Below are positions 11,701-24,200 of a stretch of DNA of 64,000 nt, piece after piece. Source of the DNA: Nematostella vectensis (Eukaryota > Cnidaria > Anthozoa > Actiniaria > Edwardsiidae); contig NC_064044.1 in NCBI RefSeq assembly GCF_932526225.1, positions 3,105,001 through 3,169,000 on the forward strand. Reading direction: 5' to 3'. The notes beneath the pieces were generated by a model, which had not been told where the DNA came from, made no database searches, and saw nothing but the letters and a program-made list of their open reading frames with translations. The stretch's first letter is position 1. Every line of letters starts with the position of its first letter. The position numbers and the translations under genes were made by a program.

Positions 11701-13680
11701 CCCCTAAAAAAAATGTATTTTGTTGGCGGGGGAGGGGGGGGGTACTGGAGAGGGCCCCAAAACCGTATGCCCCATTCGCAACAACACAGAGACGCAAATT
11801 TTAAATCTTTCAACGTAGAAATCGTCAATAGTAAAAACAATTGAATTGATTCTTAGGATATTAAAGTTACAATGTATACTTTGTCTAGCAAGGTATAAAT
11901 CAACACAAGGTTGATAAGGTATGTTTTAACGCCACTATGAAACAGAGTAGTTGCACTGTACTCTGTTTCACAGAGGCGTTTATACGTTGTTAAAACACGT
12001 CTACGCAGACTATCTGTTTTTCTACAGCTTGGCTGTAGTCTTTCTAGTTATACCATATACTTTGGCTAAGGCAGGAAGCCCAAAACAATACGCTCACTGG
12101 CAGCATATAACCGCATATATACGTAGTACACCCTATTACACGACCTTGGCAATGCTGCTGGCGCGTGATATTGATCACAGTGCGCTTTGAAAAACATTCC
12201 GAATCACATGATTATAAAGCCAAGGGGCATCATGTTGCGCACATGCGGTGGGGTTACCAGGTGATCGGTGGCGTGATCAATTAATTAAAGCATTTCGTGG
12301 AATTCTGGACCGAACATCTTTGTCCACTTATCTTCCCACCCCCCTCCCCCAACAAAAAATAACAAAACAAACAAGAAAGAAAAACTTCTTTGGGCGCGGG
12401 AACTTCGTTGAAGTTAGGGACAACCTCGTACATTTGTACAAATGTACTCGCATGCAGGGCGCTATAAGCTGTCGTCTTTTAGTTAGACTTCCGGTCGGTC
12501 TATAGGCGGTTTTTGTGGTTAGATTTCTTTGGTCGGATTTATTCAACTAAAACGTGGATCAAAATTAAAGGAAAGGAATCAAGGCAAATGATAGAAAGCA
12601 CCCCTTACTAAGAGAACAGCGTCTATTTCCTGGTGCTTAACTTCTATCTGATTCCGGGTCACAGTTGAATATGGTTTTTGATGCCAATAAAACTAACTTG
12701 GAAATTTTATCTTGAATGCTTGCTAGGCACAAAAGATATCCAAACAAAAGAGTTTCTTCAGTAGTTATTTATAATCTGATGATCATGCTTTTTAGCCATG
12801 CATGCAGCCAGGATTTGCTAAGGCGGGTAAGGAGGGGGGGAGCAGGAGAAGGGGGGAGGGAAGAAGGGCACTTGGCAATCCTTCAATAAGAAAAGCATAC
12901 AGTTTCTTTTGCGCCTTCTTTTCCTTCCCCTAGAGACGCGCCTGCGATATAAAGACATAAATGAGTGACATCGGATAGCATCAGGAAAAATACCTCGTCA
13001 TAACATAGCAAAGCTAGAAGAGAAGCTTTGTCTTACGGTTTTGTGGCTCATTTTTCATATTTTGAATATACTTGGAAATGATTTGGCTTTCACTTTCTTC
13101 AAACCGGGGATCATTCTTAGTTTTGGGGAATGTTTTCCCATCCTATATGGTTTCGAGTATCATGATATCGTAACTATTCAGTGCGTTTTTTTTTTCACCA
13201 ACTCCTATCTTCACTTTTTATCTGCATTTTTGGCATATCCCAAAATTGATAGTAAAATCAGAATATTTCGAAAACGACAGGAATAGATAAGCGTTATTCC
13301 AGTTTATAGCCGAAACTAATTGCAACACAAAAATAATTCACTTTGAAAAGATTACACACAGTGTGAACGGGATGTTACTAAAACGTGGAACGGGGAGCGG
13401 GGAACAGGGGTCTGGGAACGAGTGATGCATGTAGTGAAACAACCTTATATTTCTTGAGTATAAAGAATATAAATGAAATAATATTCATATTAAATGAATA
13501 TAAAGATGTTTCAACCATTTATCGGTCGTTAAACTAGCTATTGTCTTTGTTTCGCGGTTAGAAAGCCGTCTTCAAACGAACAGGAACAAGCACAGTGACA
13601 AATTTGCAGTGTATGCGGACTACGTGAGGGAAATATACCAAATCCAGTAGGCGGTATTTAAAAGGACCTACGTCGCGTTT
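11700..13680. other. Non-coding region with small palindromes
   Basis: No gene seen. It contains an imperfect hairpin at 11931-11979 (GAAACAGAGTA versus TACTCTGTTTC), a perfect 20-bp palindrome at 12428-12447 (GTACATTTGTACAAATGTAC), and G-rich tracts near 11730 and 12835. Confidence 0.5.
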
Positions 13681-13685
13681 CTAAG

Positions 13686-13832
13686 CGCCCCCGAATGGTC
13701 CCCCGAAATTTCGATGTGCTTGCATGCTCGCGCAATTTTTTCCGCCGCGCTCGCATGCTCGCGAAATTTTTTATGTCTCGCATAAGAAACAAGATGCTCG
13801 CAAGTGCTCGCAAAATACCATTCGGGGGCCCT
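13686..13832. repeat. Small inverted-repeat element
   Basis: CCCCCGAATGGT at the left end is matched by ACCATTCGGGGG at the right. The interior repeats GCTCGCG/GCATGCTCGCG motifs. It has the size and form of a small foldback element. Confidence 0.6.
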
Positions 13833-13879
13833 TTTTTAACGAGTCGTGGGAGAGCGAATATAAGATTTATACAGATGCG

Positions 13880-14740
13880 TTAGCAGGTGGATAAAACAAA
13901 TAAAAGCTAAAGTGAAGCATGAATTTTAACATTTTAAAGGGAATATGTCTTTGTAGTTTGACAAGGTGCTGTTGCCAGTTAGTTGTCAATGATTCAATTT
14001 AAACGATTGCAAAGAAAGACGCCAGGGCAACACCTTTTGCGGAAATGCATGCCCCGCATTCAATTTTGAATGGCCTCGAATTATAAGCTATCAAAATGGG
14101 CTTTTATATGAAAACAAAAGCTGAATGATTTGGCTTATTGGAATTCGAAATTAAATTACTAGTCTTACGATTTAGCGGGAAATAACCACAAACGGGCGTC
14201 TCCGGATCAACCCATCCGAATACTTATCCAGTGAATCATGTGCTTACTTCGAGCGCATCCTACCCTAGGTGTAGCCGCCGACTCGCGACACACTCTGCCC
14301 AAGACTTGAAGAGCATCTTACAAATAAATGCTATGTTGCTAGCATTAGAAGACATTGGGCTTTTACTGAAAAGTCTAAAGCAAATCTTTGTTTTTATCTC
14401 GGCGTAACTAAGAGTGTCAGTAAAAATAAACGTCATCAATTAAAAATACGGTATAGTGTATACGTAAAATAATAATTATAAAATAACGGTGATAATTAAA
14501 ATAATAAGATTATTGTTCGACAAACGTGGCAAATTTGGAATAACTCGGAATCTCGCTCCAGTCCTCCTTTGCCTCGCGAAGACCGTTAAAATTCAAATAC
14601 CAAATGAACAAATGAGAATATAAATACTTGGATGGACTAATGTAGTCTAATCCTTCAAGTAAGGAACAGTTTTTCTGCCTACAGACTTTCCACAATAATT
14701 ACAAAATTACTGAAATCAAACTGGTAGTGAAAACTAACTA
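13880..14740. other. Intergenic sequence, no gene seen
   Basis: AT-rich sequence. The only notable item is GTGTAGCCGCCGACTCGCG near 14270, which resembles one arm of the hairpin at 47300-47358. Confidence 0.5.
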
Positions 14741-14742
14741 CC

Positions 14743-14811
14743 CTGGTTCTAGAGCCTCTAGATCTCGCTGGCCACTAAATAGAGAGACGCTCAAGGCTCT
14801 GGAACCAGGGT
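14743..14811. mobile_element. Hairpin element, CCCTGGTTC family
   Basis: CCCTGGTTCTAGAGCCT and AGGCTCTGGAACCAGGG form near-perfect inverted ends around a short interior. A related copy with the same ends is at 36397-36513. Confidence 0.75.
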
Positions 14812-14887
14812 ATAACTGACTAACGTAATTCAAGGTACGGTAATACGAGCAGGAAAAAAAACGTACAGCTTTTGTGGTAGCATCACA

Positions 14888-14995
14888 GGCTTACCAACCT
14901 CTTAGTCAGTCTTCCAGTTAGTCTCAGTTCCTATTTTCACGATTGACCGAGCTAGGTACTGAGATTGACTGAAGACCTTGAGAGGTTGGTAAGCT
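14888..14995. mobile_element. Foldback element, CTTACCAACCTCT family
   Basis: CTTACCAACCTCTTAGTCAG at the left and an inverted CTTACCAACCTCTCAAGGTC at the right enclose about 100 bp, with further complementarity (AGTCTCAGT.CCTA). Non-coding. Confidence 0.75.
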
Positions 14996-15047
14996 TGTGG
15001 TAGCATTGCTACAAAACGTTCGAAAGCGATGTTGCACACGTTATTAC

Positions 15048-15244
15048 CAGGGGCGTAGCCAGGGCGTAGCGAGGGGGTGGCCCAGGGGGTGGCCAAGGGC
15101 GTAGCCAGGGGGTGGCCAAGGGGGTGGCCTTTAGCAGCCAAAAATAAAGTAAATGTTTTAGACGTTATCTAAAATACAAGAGAAAATGCCTTCTAAGGGC
15201 CGTTTTGGGACCCCTCCTGTAAAAAATCCTGGCTACGCCGCTGA
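15048..15244. mobile_element. MITE-like element, GGGGCGTAGCCAGG ends
   Basis: GGGGCGTAGCCAGG at the left is matched by CCTGGCTACGCC at the right. The left part contains short tandem GGGTGGCC/GCGTAGCC units. No ORF. A similar single end (GATGCGTAGCCAGGATTT) is at about 47400. Confidence 0.65.
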
Positions 15245-15674
15245 TTTCAAGCGAACCAGCTTTAGTAGCAGCAATTTTTGTTTGCTGCAAGTTAAAAAAT
15301 TTTGCTACCGAAAATAAAAAATGGTTCTACTTTTGGCCCGTATTAGTTCAAAAACCCAACCCAACCAAACAGAAATTATTATTAATTGAACTTGAAACAA
15401 AACAAGTTTTGCAGCAATTCTGCCGCAAAAGTTGTACGATTTGCTGCATGTATTAACGTACTTTGGGCTCTTGTTTCTAGAGCCCGCGCCAAAAAGTCGG
15501 TAATTTCTTATTGAAAAATCGTCAAATCATATCCTATTTTTTCAAATGATTCTGCGATTTCGAAGCACCTCAGCAAATCCTGAATACGCGAATGACCCGA
15601 CCCCCTTGCCCCCCCTCCCCACCCCCATCAGGTTGATTGGATGAGGCCTAACGACGGCTGGAAAGAGACTGACA

Positions 15675-15971
15675 CAGGCCCGTACCCAGGATTTTTCTTG
15701 GGGGGGGGGGGGGGTGCGAAATCGGAAAAAAAGTGGACCTAATTTTTCCGGGGGGGGGGGGGGTGAGTTCTCTGATAAAAATCTAACCACCTCCGAAAGA
15801 ACAAAAAGGGATTTTTTTTATGCCTTTGCAGTGTCTTTACGTGACGTTTAATGTCGAATTTGGCTACATACCAGAGTGATCTTGCTTATGATTTTGAGTT
15901 TTGTCTACAAACTACAAATAGCACGTCTATTGAGAACCAAAAGTGGACTTTCGGCCCTGGGTACGGGCCTG
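15675..15971. mobile_element. MITE, CAGGCCCGTACCCAGG family, copy 1
   Basis: The element is bounded by CAGGCCCGTACCCAGG and CCTGGGTACGGGCCTG. The interior carries poly-G tracts, AAAGTGGACC, GATAAAAATCT and CCAGAGTGATCTTGC. Two further copies in this window (25730-25984 and 49660-50002) share the interior in the opposite orientation. Non-autonomous. Confidence 0.9.
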
Positions 15972-16349
15972 TGACATGCGGATTCAATGAATTTTAGCCG
16001 TTTTTTTATGTACTTTCTGTTGCGCGGTAGGTTTCACACTTCTACTAAGTTAATATTCTATTCAGAATCTGGCATCTTCTATTTACTTCAGTTTAGCTAG
16101 GTATGTGCTTCGTCGAGCATTTCGTATTAACAACTATTTACAAGCGAGCACGTACGGGCTGACACCAACGACCTTGGTCCACGCCGTGACTGCCCGCAGC
16201 CGAGTTTTTTTAGCTTGACGAGGATTTGAAGCGTGACGTGCGGTTTTGAAGCGTGACAAGGATTTGTGATTGGTCAAGCCCTATGACCCCCTTAGACAGT
16301 TCGGAGCCTTGTTTGCTTCACTTGCTTCACCTATTTACCCCGAGGTATA

Positions 16350-16590
16350 GTTGATAAAAATTGATAATTGTCATCATTTGATCATCATTGATATCAATTT
16401 ACTGAATTGATAACAATTGATCATCAAGATTCATCATTTATATCAAAAATTGATATTAGTTGATAACGATTGATAATCTAAATTCGAATTGGGAGAAATT
16501 GATAAGTAATCCAAGTAATAACAATTGATAATCAAGTAAATTTAATTGATATAAATCAATAAGTAATTTATAGCTGGAATGCGCCGATAA
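16350..16590. repeat. Degenerate TTGATAA-rich repeat
   Basis: Dense irregular repetition of ATTGATAA, TGATCATCA and ATATCAATT. Low complexity and non-coding. Confidence 0.7.
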
Positions 16591-16622
16591 CGGTATCAAT
16601 TGCTGATAATAACTGATTTCCA

Positions 16623-16735
16623 TTACAGTGAGGACACAGAAAGCGGGCCATGCTGAACAAGTTTGACCAATCAGATTCGGCTTTTTGAAAAAAAAACTCC
16701 AGCCAATTAGGTTGGGGTGTCCCACTCTTAATCAA
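16623..16735. mobile_element. Solo arm of the TTACAGTGAGGACACAG foldback family
   Basis: TTACAGTGAGGACACAGAAA, GACCAATCAGATTCGGCTT and the poly-A/CCAGCCAAT segment match the left arm of the element at 8958-9233. No matching right arm follows, so this copy looks truncated. Confidence 0.75.
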
Positions 16736-16959
16736 CAGACAAAAATAGAAAAGTAAACATTCTGAGAGGAACTGCTTTCGATATACACGCTGTGCTATGA
16801 ACTATCCGGCACAACTAAGGTATATTTCTGTGTAATGTGAATGAACATTCACAAAACTCTAATAAATCAATCTTGCCCAAAAGAGCTATCTGATAACATG
16901 CGCGTACACGACGGCGAGCAAAAAGTGGGTCATTGCTTATTAAGGTATCTTTAAATACT

Positions 16960-17283
16960 ATCCTTTTTTCATATGATATCTATGACTGCGCACAACCCCC
17001 CCCCCCCCCCCCTCATCCAATTCTGGGTATTTTTCCATTTTTTGGTAACTGATATCTTCATAGTTATTAGTACAAATGTACTCACTAAAATGTTACTGGC
17101 TTTGAAAGATAAGCTTTTTTCAGATGACTTGTTGTCGGGTAGTTGCCTATAGTTTGCATCCTGGGGGGTAGGGTCATTTGACTGCGGTTCTGTCCCGAGG
17201 GGGTGGGGGCTTTTCTTTTTTTTATACAGAGTCAAAGTCTTAGCCCCCACCCTTCCCCGGGACCATGGGGGTGGGGGTTTCAA
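16960..17283. mobile_element. Interspersed repeat, GACCATGGGGGTGGGGG family
   Basis: The stretch from TTTTTTGGTAACTGATATCT to ACCATGGGGGTGGGGGTTTC is a reverse-complement relative of about 19310-19520. Shared marks include the Ca-rich TAGCCCCCACCC segment, GTACAAATGTACT-like sequence and TCAGATGACTTGTTG. Probable non-autonomous transposon. Confidence 0.65.
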
Positions 17284-17289
17284 TTGACT

Positions 17290-18115
17290 AGTGCATTAGT
17301 GACGGGTTGAACTAAATTTTCTAACTGGACTACCAGGAAAACTTGAAAATTGATTAATTAAACTATGATATTTTCCTAAAAGTGTAATCAAAGTTGTCAA
17401 ACGGCTTACCCCATAAATGGAATAATTGTTTTTCATTCGCTCTTTACACGATTAAGTTTTTTTTGGGGGTTGCTGTTCTCCGAAGACAAAAACTCAAAAA
17501 GTGCTCGTCCTCACAAAAGTAAATACCACAAGCAGATAGCAAGCTCAAAAATGCTCGCCAAGATCGTTTGCTATCCCTAAAATTAATTTCTAGCAGTTAT
17601 TACAAATAAAAATGTTTCCTAAAAAAACAACAATGGAGAAAGGGAAATGGAAAAAATAACCAAACTAGGAATAATTGCAAGGGGAAAAAAGAAAAAATAA
17701 ATTCCAATTTTTTTGCTTAAATAACTAAAAAATTTATAATACAATAGGTGAATAATTGCCTAGTCATTGCATAAAACCGAGTGTAAAAATATTAGCAATA
17801 AGTTAATTAATTGAGCTGCGGGTACTTAAAATAGAATAAGTGCATTATTACTATTATTACTAACCTATGCGTAAAAATTGATGTCAAAACATACTTACCA
17901 AAAAGCTGGAAATAAGCTGGAAATTGCACAGATAGAGTTGTAGAAGTGCTCACTCGGTAAAAGGAGGGAAAAAACTCTTTAGTCATGTGCTTTATACATC
18001 ATCACGTATAAATACAGAAACAACGATTCAAATTTTATCAAAGTGCAAAGTCAGCGATCTTTGGAGTCATGGTTATTCTACCCCATCAGAAAAACAACAT
18101 TCCTTTTGGATTGCA
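17290..18115. other. AT-rich non-coding sequence upstream of PREP
   Basis: Very A-rich, with no ORF of note and no recognised element. Confidence 0.5.
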
Positions 18116-18119
18116 TTTT

Positions 18120-18178
18120 CCTGCTAGCAGAGGCCTCTTTTCTCTGGAATACAGAGAAAAGGGGCCTCTGCTAGCAGG
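18120..18178. mobile_element. Hairpin of CCTGCTAGCAGAGG family (bare terminal repeats)
   Basis: CCTGCTAGCAGAGGCCTCTT and its inverted copy AGGGGCCTCTGCTAGCAGG face each other across a few bases. The sequence equals the outer ends of the 794-bp element at 51468-52261 in RPL19. It lies about 115 bp upstream of the PREP start codon. Confidence 0.9.
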
Positions 18179-18293
18179 GAAGGATTGCATTAATGTTGCA
18201 TTAGAATTTCATCAGACAAAAATAAGATATCGATTGCAATAAAAGTTTCAACACATAGTAGCATATAGCGGCCTGGTTACCTATTCATTCAAC

Positions 18294-21200
18294 ATGGCGG
18301 CCGCCGGTAAAATTTGTTATCCAAAAGTGAGAAGAGATTCACAGCATTTTGATGAATACCACGGGACAAAGATAGCAGAGCCATACATTTGGCTAGAAGA
18401 TCCCGACTCCGATGAGACAAAAGCTTTTGTGAAAGCTCAGAATGATATCACATTGCCCTACTTGGCCGAATGCGAAGTGAGAGAAAAATTCAAAGACAGG
18501 TTTGTTGACTGTTGTTTTTGAATGACTTTAACAGAAGTGAAAAAGAATGATATAATGGGTTTGCTTTCACGTAACAGAATTATCTTCTCTTAAGCTGTAA
18601 GACTCCTTCAATCAAGTGATCCTCACCATCGCACGTGTTTGCCATCCATTTTCGTCATACCATTTGGCCCATTTTCCTAGCTGAATTGCCCCCCCCTTCC
18701 CCTCTGGTTCCTGTCGTAGATAATACTCTAAAGAGTTCCCTCAATCTGCCAGTCTTTAGTTTAAATTTAGTAAGATGCAGCCCACAAAAATATAGTCTCG
18801 CTAACGCCGCCAAGCGTGACGAGTTCAACGGCCGCGAGGGTGACTAACAAAACTAGTGAAATCTTATTCACCCCCCCTCCCCCATGGTCCTGGGGAAGGG
18901 TGGGGGAATAGACTTTGATGCTGTACAAAACAGAGAAAAGCCCCTCCCCCTGTTGTTTTTGAATGACTTTAACAGAAGTGAAAAAGAATGATATAATGGG
19001 TTTGCTTTCACGTAACAGAATTATCTTCTCTTAAGCTGTAAGACTCCTTCAATCAAGTGATCCTCACCATCACACGTGTTTGCCATCCATTTTCGTCATA
19101 CCATTTGGCCCATTTTCCTAGCTAAATTGCCCCCCCCCCCCTTCCCCTCTGGTTCCTGTCGTAGATAATACTCTAAAGAGTTCCCTCAATCTGCCAGTCT
19201 TTAGTTTAAATTTAGTAAGATGCAGCCCACAAAAATATAGTCTCGCTAACGCCGCCAAGCGTGACGAGTTCAACGGCCGCGAGGGTGACTAACAAAACTA
19301 GTGAAATCTTATTCACCCCCCTCCCCCATGGTCCTGGGGAAGGGTGGGGGAATAGACTTTGATGCTGTACAAAACAGAGAAAAGCCCCCACCCCCTTGGG
19401 ACAAAACTGCAGTCAAATTCCCCTGCAACAGTCATCTGAAAAAAGTCATTATCTTTTCAAGCCAGTACACACTTCAGTGAATTTGTACTAATAACTATGA
19501 AGATAACAGTAACCAAAAAAAAAGGAAAAATAAATTATGTTTAGTGTGGCGCTAGTTATAATCCATATTCATTTTTGCACATTTTGCCATGCAGCTTTTT
19601 ACACACTGATACATGGAATTGCTTGCTACAGAAGAGAAAGAGTCTCAAACCAGAAACTGACATGACTTTTGCAAAGTGCATTTGTGATGTTATTCATTTG
19701 TTCCCAAGAAAACTGTCAATCTCCCCCCCCCCCCCCCCCCTCCCCTTCCTCGTAACAGATTCTTGTTCAAAAGTGCTCTAAACCTCCAAGTTAACCCAAC
19801 ACTTCCCCGGGACCATGGGGGTGGGGGTTTAAAATGATTAGTGTATTGTCATATCAGCATACTGCCAACTCCCCCCGTTTTACCAGGAGGTTTTTTTATC
19901 AAATCTCCTGGTCTCCCGGTTCTTCCTTAAATCTCTCGGTTTATGACAAAATTTTAATCAGTCGATTAAGTTAGATTTTTTACCCACAAAGTTCTGCAAT
20001 TCTTATGGTTTGTATAATCCAAGTTTATGATGTTTTAAGAGTTTTTTTTATTTAAATAATCACTGAGCCTTTTGCAGGCATTTCATGTAGACCACAGGAC
20101 TACTGCAAAAAGTTATCCAAAGTTCTCTAAAAAAATTATCAAATTGATATAAACTGAGATTGTACAGTTGTTATATCAATTGAATATATTCCGTTCCAGT
20201 TCCCCTACCCCTAAAAAATTTTTTTTTTAAGTCTGAGGGTTGGCAGGTATGTATCAGTAGTAGTGAAAAGGGACAAATTGTATATCCAGTCATTATGCAT
20301 CCAAAAGGCTGATGCTTGCTTGTACACTCAATTCTGTCACTATTCTGTCTCTCAGTGGCTCAGCTGTTTTCAGTGGTACAGAGTGCAACCACGCCCTCTA
20401 TCTCCAAAAAGCAGACTGCCCCCCCTTCCTGCCTAGAGGGGGAGGCCCTCTAGGCAAATCCTAGCTACGAACCCTGACTACAGCGTTGTTATTTCTTTCC
20501 AGTCACTCTTGCCATTTTCATCACCCATTAAGGGTGTACTGACATTAGTGTTGCTCAGTAACGACGTTGCTACTCTGGTGACGTTGAGCGCGCGCATGTA
20601 CATAACAAGGAATTCGTCATTCCAAGCTTTCCTGAAGTAAAAGAAATAAAAGTATGCGTTTCAAGTTTCCAAAAATTGACTTTAAGTTGATCTCAGCCTT
20701 TTCGGGTGATGATATTTCCAATATTTTGTAAGAACGAAGGTTCAGCGAAGATTTAGTCAAGCCAACCTTTTTGAAGCCAAAGTTTTCAATTTTCACTATG
20801 CGCATGCTCAAACACCGAACGCTCACGCACACACTGAAAATCTTATTTCAAAGTAGCGCGCGCTGTATCATTATTTAAAAAAAACTTTTTCAATTTTCAT
20901 CATCACATGACGGCTATCGTTCCTTTGCAGTGTAAATACCAGGAAACACTATTGAAATTTGTTTTTAAACTCCATTTCAATTTCATAATGTGCGATATCA
21001 GTGTGTCTGAGCAGTCTGAATGAGCACACGCAGGCTTTATTTCACTTCCGGTTCTGCATTTTCTAAAAAAAGCTTTTTTGTCGCCAAGTTATTTCAAAAC
21101 GCAATATTTTTTCTGTGTTCCTTTTTATTAAATTCTCCTTATACAGCCAAACATGGATTTAGCGTTAATCTAACAGAAACCCAAATTATATCAAATAATC

Positions 21201-24200
21201 TGGATTTCAGGACCTTTGAAAAATCATAAAAAAACAATTACTAAATCATTTCTAAAATGCATGCTTGGCTTAATGTGCCCATCCCTCAAGATACATAAAA
21301 CCTATTTAATATTTGTTTTCGAGCAATTTTACTTGAAATATTTGCTTTTATCTGTATCTATGACGTCACATTATGACGTCACTGGGTAACGTCATCATAA
21401 TAGTCAGCACACTTGTGGTGGTCAACTTGGCAAATATCAGACACTTATGACTTTCTACAAAGCTTTTATGCTATATACAATTTTCCTCAGCAACAGATGT
21501 CAGTACACCCTTAAATCAAGTAAAACTGAATCACCCTTTTTCAGGCTCACTGAGTTGTGGGACTATCCCAAATATGGATGCCCATTCAAGCGTGGCTCTC
21601 GATACTTTTACTTTTACAACTCTGGACTTCAAAATCAAAGGTGAGAATTCTTGGACACTTGTTAGACATCCCTTCCTAAATCCAACAGAATCATGCAATG
21701 CATATTTTTAGTTTTATTTTCATTTTCACATAAAATCAGAAGAATTTTCAAAACCAAAGGTGAGAACTCACAACATGCTGCATAGCACAATTTGCTTGCC
21801 CTGTTTGTTTGATGCATCCTTATCTTGGTGTCTTAACCTACATTACTATTAGAAATAGTATCTTACCATTTAAGATAAAATGGTTCTCTTTGATATGCGA
21901 CCAAGCGCTAAAGAGCTTGAAAGCTACCGTCACTAGAGATGATGGATAATTGTCATTTATCAATATTATCTTTAAATGTAGCGATAGCATTTATTAAATG
22001 TAACGACAGCATTTATTAAATGTAGCGACAGCATTTTTTAAATGTAGAGACAGCATTTTTTAATGTATGCACAGTGGTCTCTTATTAGACATACTGTACC
22101 CTCCGGAATCTGACTGAATCATGCAATGAATATTTTATTTTCATCTTTACATAAAATCTAAAGAATTTACTTGTACAATTACAGAACCTTAGTTCCAGAT
22201 CAAAATAAAAAGGTTCAGATACTTTTTGTGATTCCGCCACTTGTTAAATTATAATAATTTAATCTCAAATATAATAATTTACAGCGCAACCAGTAAAGAC
22301 ATGAACACCTAAAATATGTGTGGAATGTTTATTGTCTTCTGTCGAATCAGACGCGAGAATTCAGACACTGAAACTTGTTGAGACATGTTTCTAGTTGACT
22401 GTTTGAATATCTTATGAGTGATTGGTCGGAACAAACATTCCATACATATTTCCGGTTTTTACGGTTTTCTTGGTTGTGCTGTAATCTTTAATATAGTCTC
22501 TGTCATGTCTTTTGGCCCTTAAGTCTCCCAAGAAATGGGAAAACCTAAATTTCTTAAGTATGCACATGCATATAAGCTTATGGGAAACGCAGCCAACCAT
22601 AGGTCAAGTTTTCTCTTCCAGTTGTTACCACTGCCCAATATCTGTTTACATTACTTCTGCAAGTATTTAATTGGTGTAATCATTTTAATGATTACACCAA
22701 AAAGTACCTAAAAATCTCTCTTTTCAGTGTGTTGTATGTTCAGGAGTCACTGGATGGCGAAGCACACGTTTTCCTCGATCCAAACAAGATCAAAGAGGAT
22801 GGGACTGCAGCTCTACGTGGGCATACTTTTTCCAAGGATGGAACCCTATTTGCATATTCACTCAGTCTGAGTGGATCAGACTGGGTTACAATAAAGGTGA
22901 GATCAGGGGGGGGGGGGGGGGGTGAACAGACCCTGCCCCCTATTTTCAGGGATTTTGCCAAAAAAATATGAAGAAGTATGGGGATATTTAAAAAAAACAA
23001 GGAATCCCCCCTCCCCCCTTATTGAAACTCCTTGATCTATCACTGGTGATGAGTGCAAAGTATCCACCAACATATTTCATAACATGTAATTTTCATGTCA
23101 CTTTATTAATTTTATGGGATACCCACCAATCATCATCAGTTAAGTCAGGCCACTTTTAATGCCTCCTAATACTCAGGCTTTAATCATTTCCTAAATAGTT
23201 TATGAAGGTGGAGGGGGAAGAGGAACTCCCAGATTCCCTGGAAAGAGCCAAATTCACAAGTATGTCCTGGACACATGACAACAAAGGTCTATTTTATAAT
23301 GTAAGTATTATGAGATGTAAGCATAGCATACATGAGCATAATTTCCTGACACACAACGACAATTGTCTATTTAAAAAAGTATCATGCCATATAAACATTA
23401 GTTATACTTTCCTGACACAAAACGACAAAGGTTTGTTTTATAAGCTTAATATTGTGTTAAATTAAGTGCACTTTCCTGGACACTTGAAAGGTCTATTTTA
23501 TAAAGCAAGTATCTGGTTTTAAAGCACTCTTTCCTTCCCACTTATAGTGAAAGTATTGTGTACTCATTTTTTAAACTCCTATTTTATTCCCTTGCCCATG
23601 ACTTGTTCAAGCTTGCTCTGATTTTAACTACATTTGTTTTGTTGGGCAGAAATACCCTACCAACAACAGCAAAGCAGATGGGACTGAAACAGACATGAAT
23701 CTTGATCAGAAGGTATCAGGGTTTTAAGAGGATCACATCCAGGTTCAGGAGGGGGAAGGTTCACATCTTTGTGTAAAACGGGTGCAAGGAAAAGGCTTTT
23801 TTCAATGAAGGTTCTAAAAAAACCTAAGATGAGTTGTGGTAGAGGACCTGCTAACACCATGTTACGTGATTACTTTACTGATTGTTCTTAGCGATATATT
23901 TAGATGATTGACAACTCAATGATACTGTATTATATTACCTACTCCCATGTAGATCTGATCTCTCTCTTTTTGCGAATAAACTATTGAACACAACACGTAA
24001 CCACTAAGCATACGTATGTCATATAAACATCACTGTGCATGTTTATATCTGTGCTAAATACTGCTGCGCATGTTTATGTCTTTGCTAAATACCACTGTGC
24101 ATGTTTATGTCTGTACTAAATACCACTACGCATAGTTATGTCTGTGCTAAATACCACTGCGCATGTTTATGTCTGTGCTAAATACCACTGCGCATGTTTA

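Noticed and set aside
15542-15790. Pro-rich minus-strand ORF
   Set aside because: Generated by poly-G/C tracts within a MITE.
22740-23000. Minus-strand ORF opposite PREP exon 3
   Set aside because: Antisense shadow of exon 3 extended by a C-rich run.
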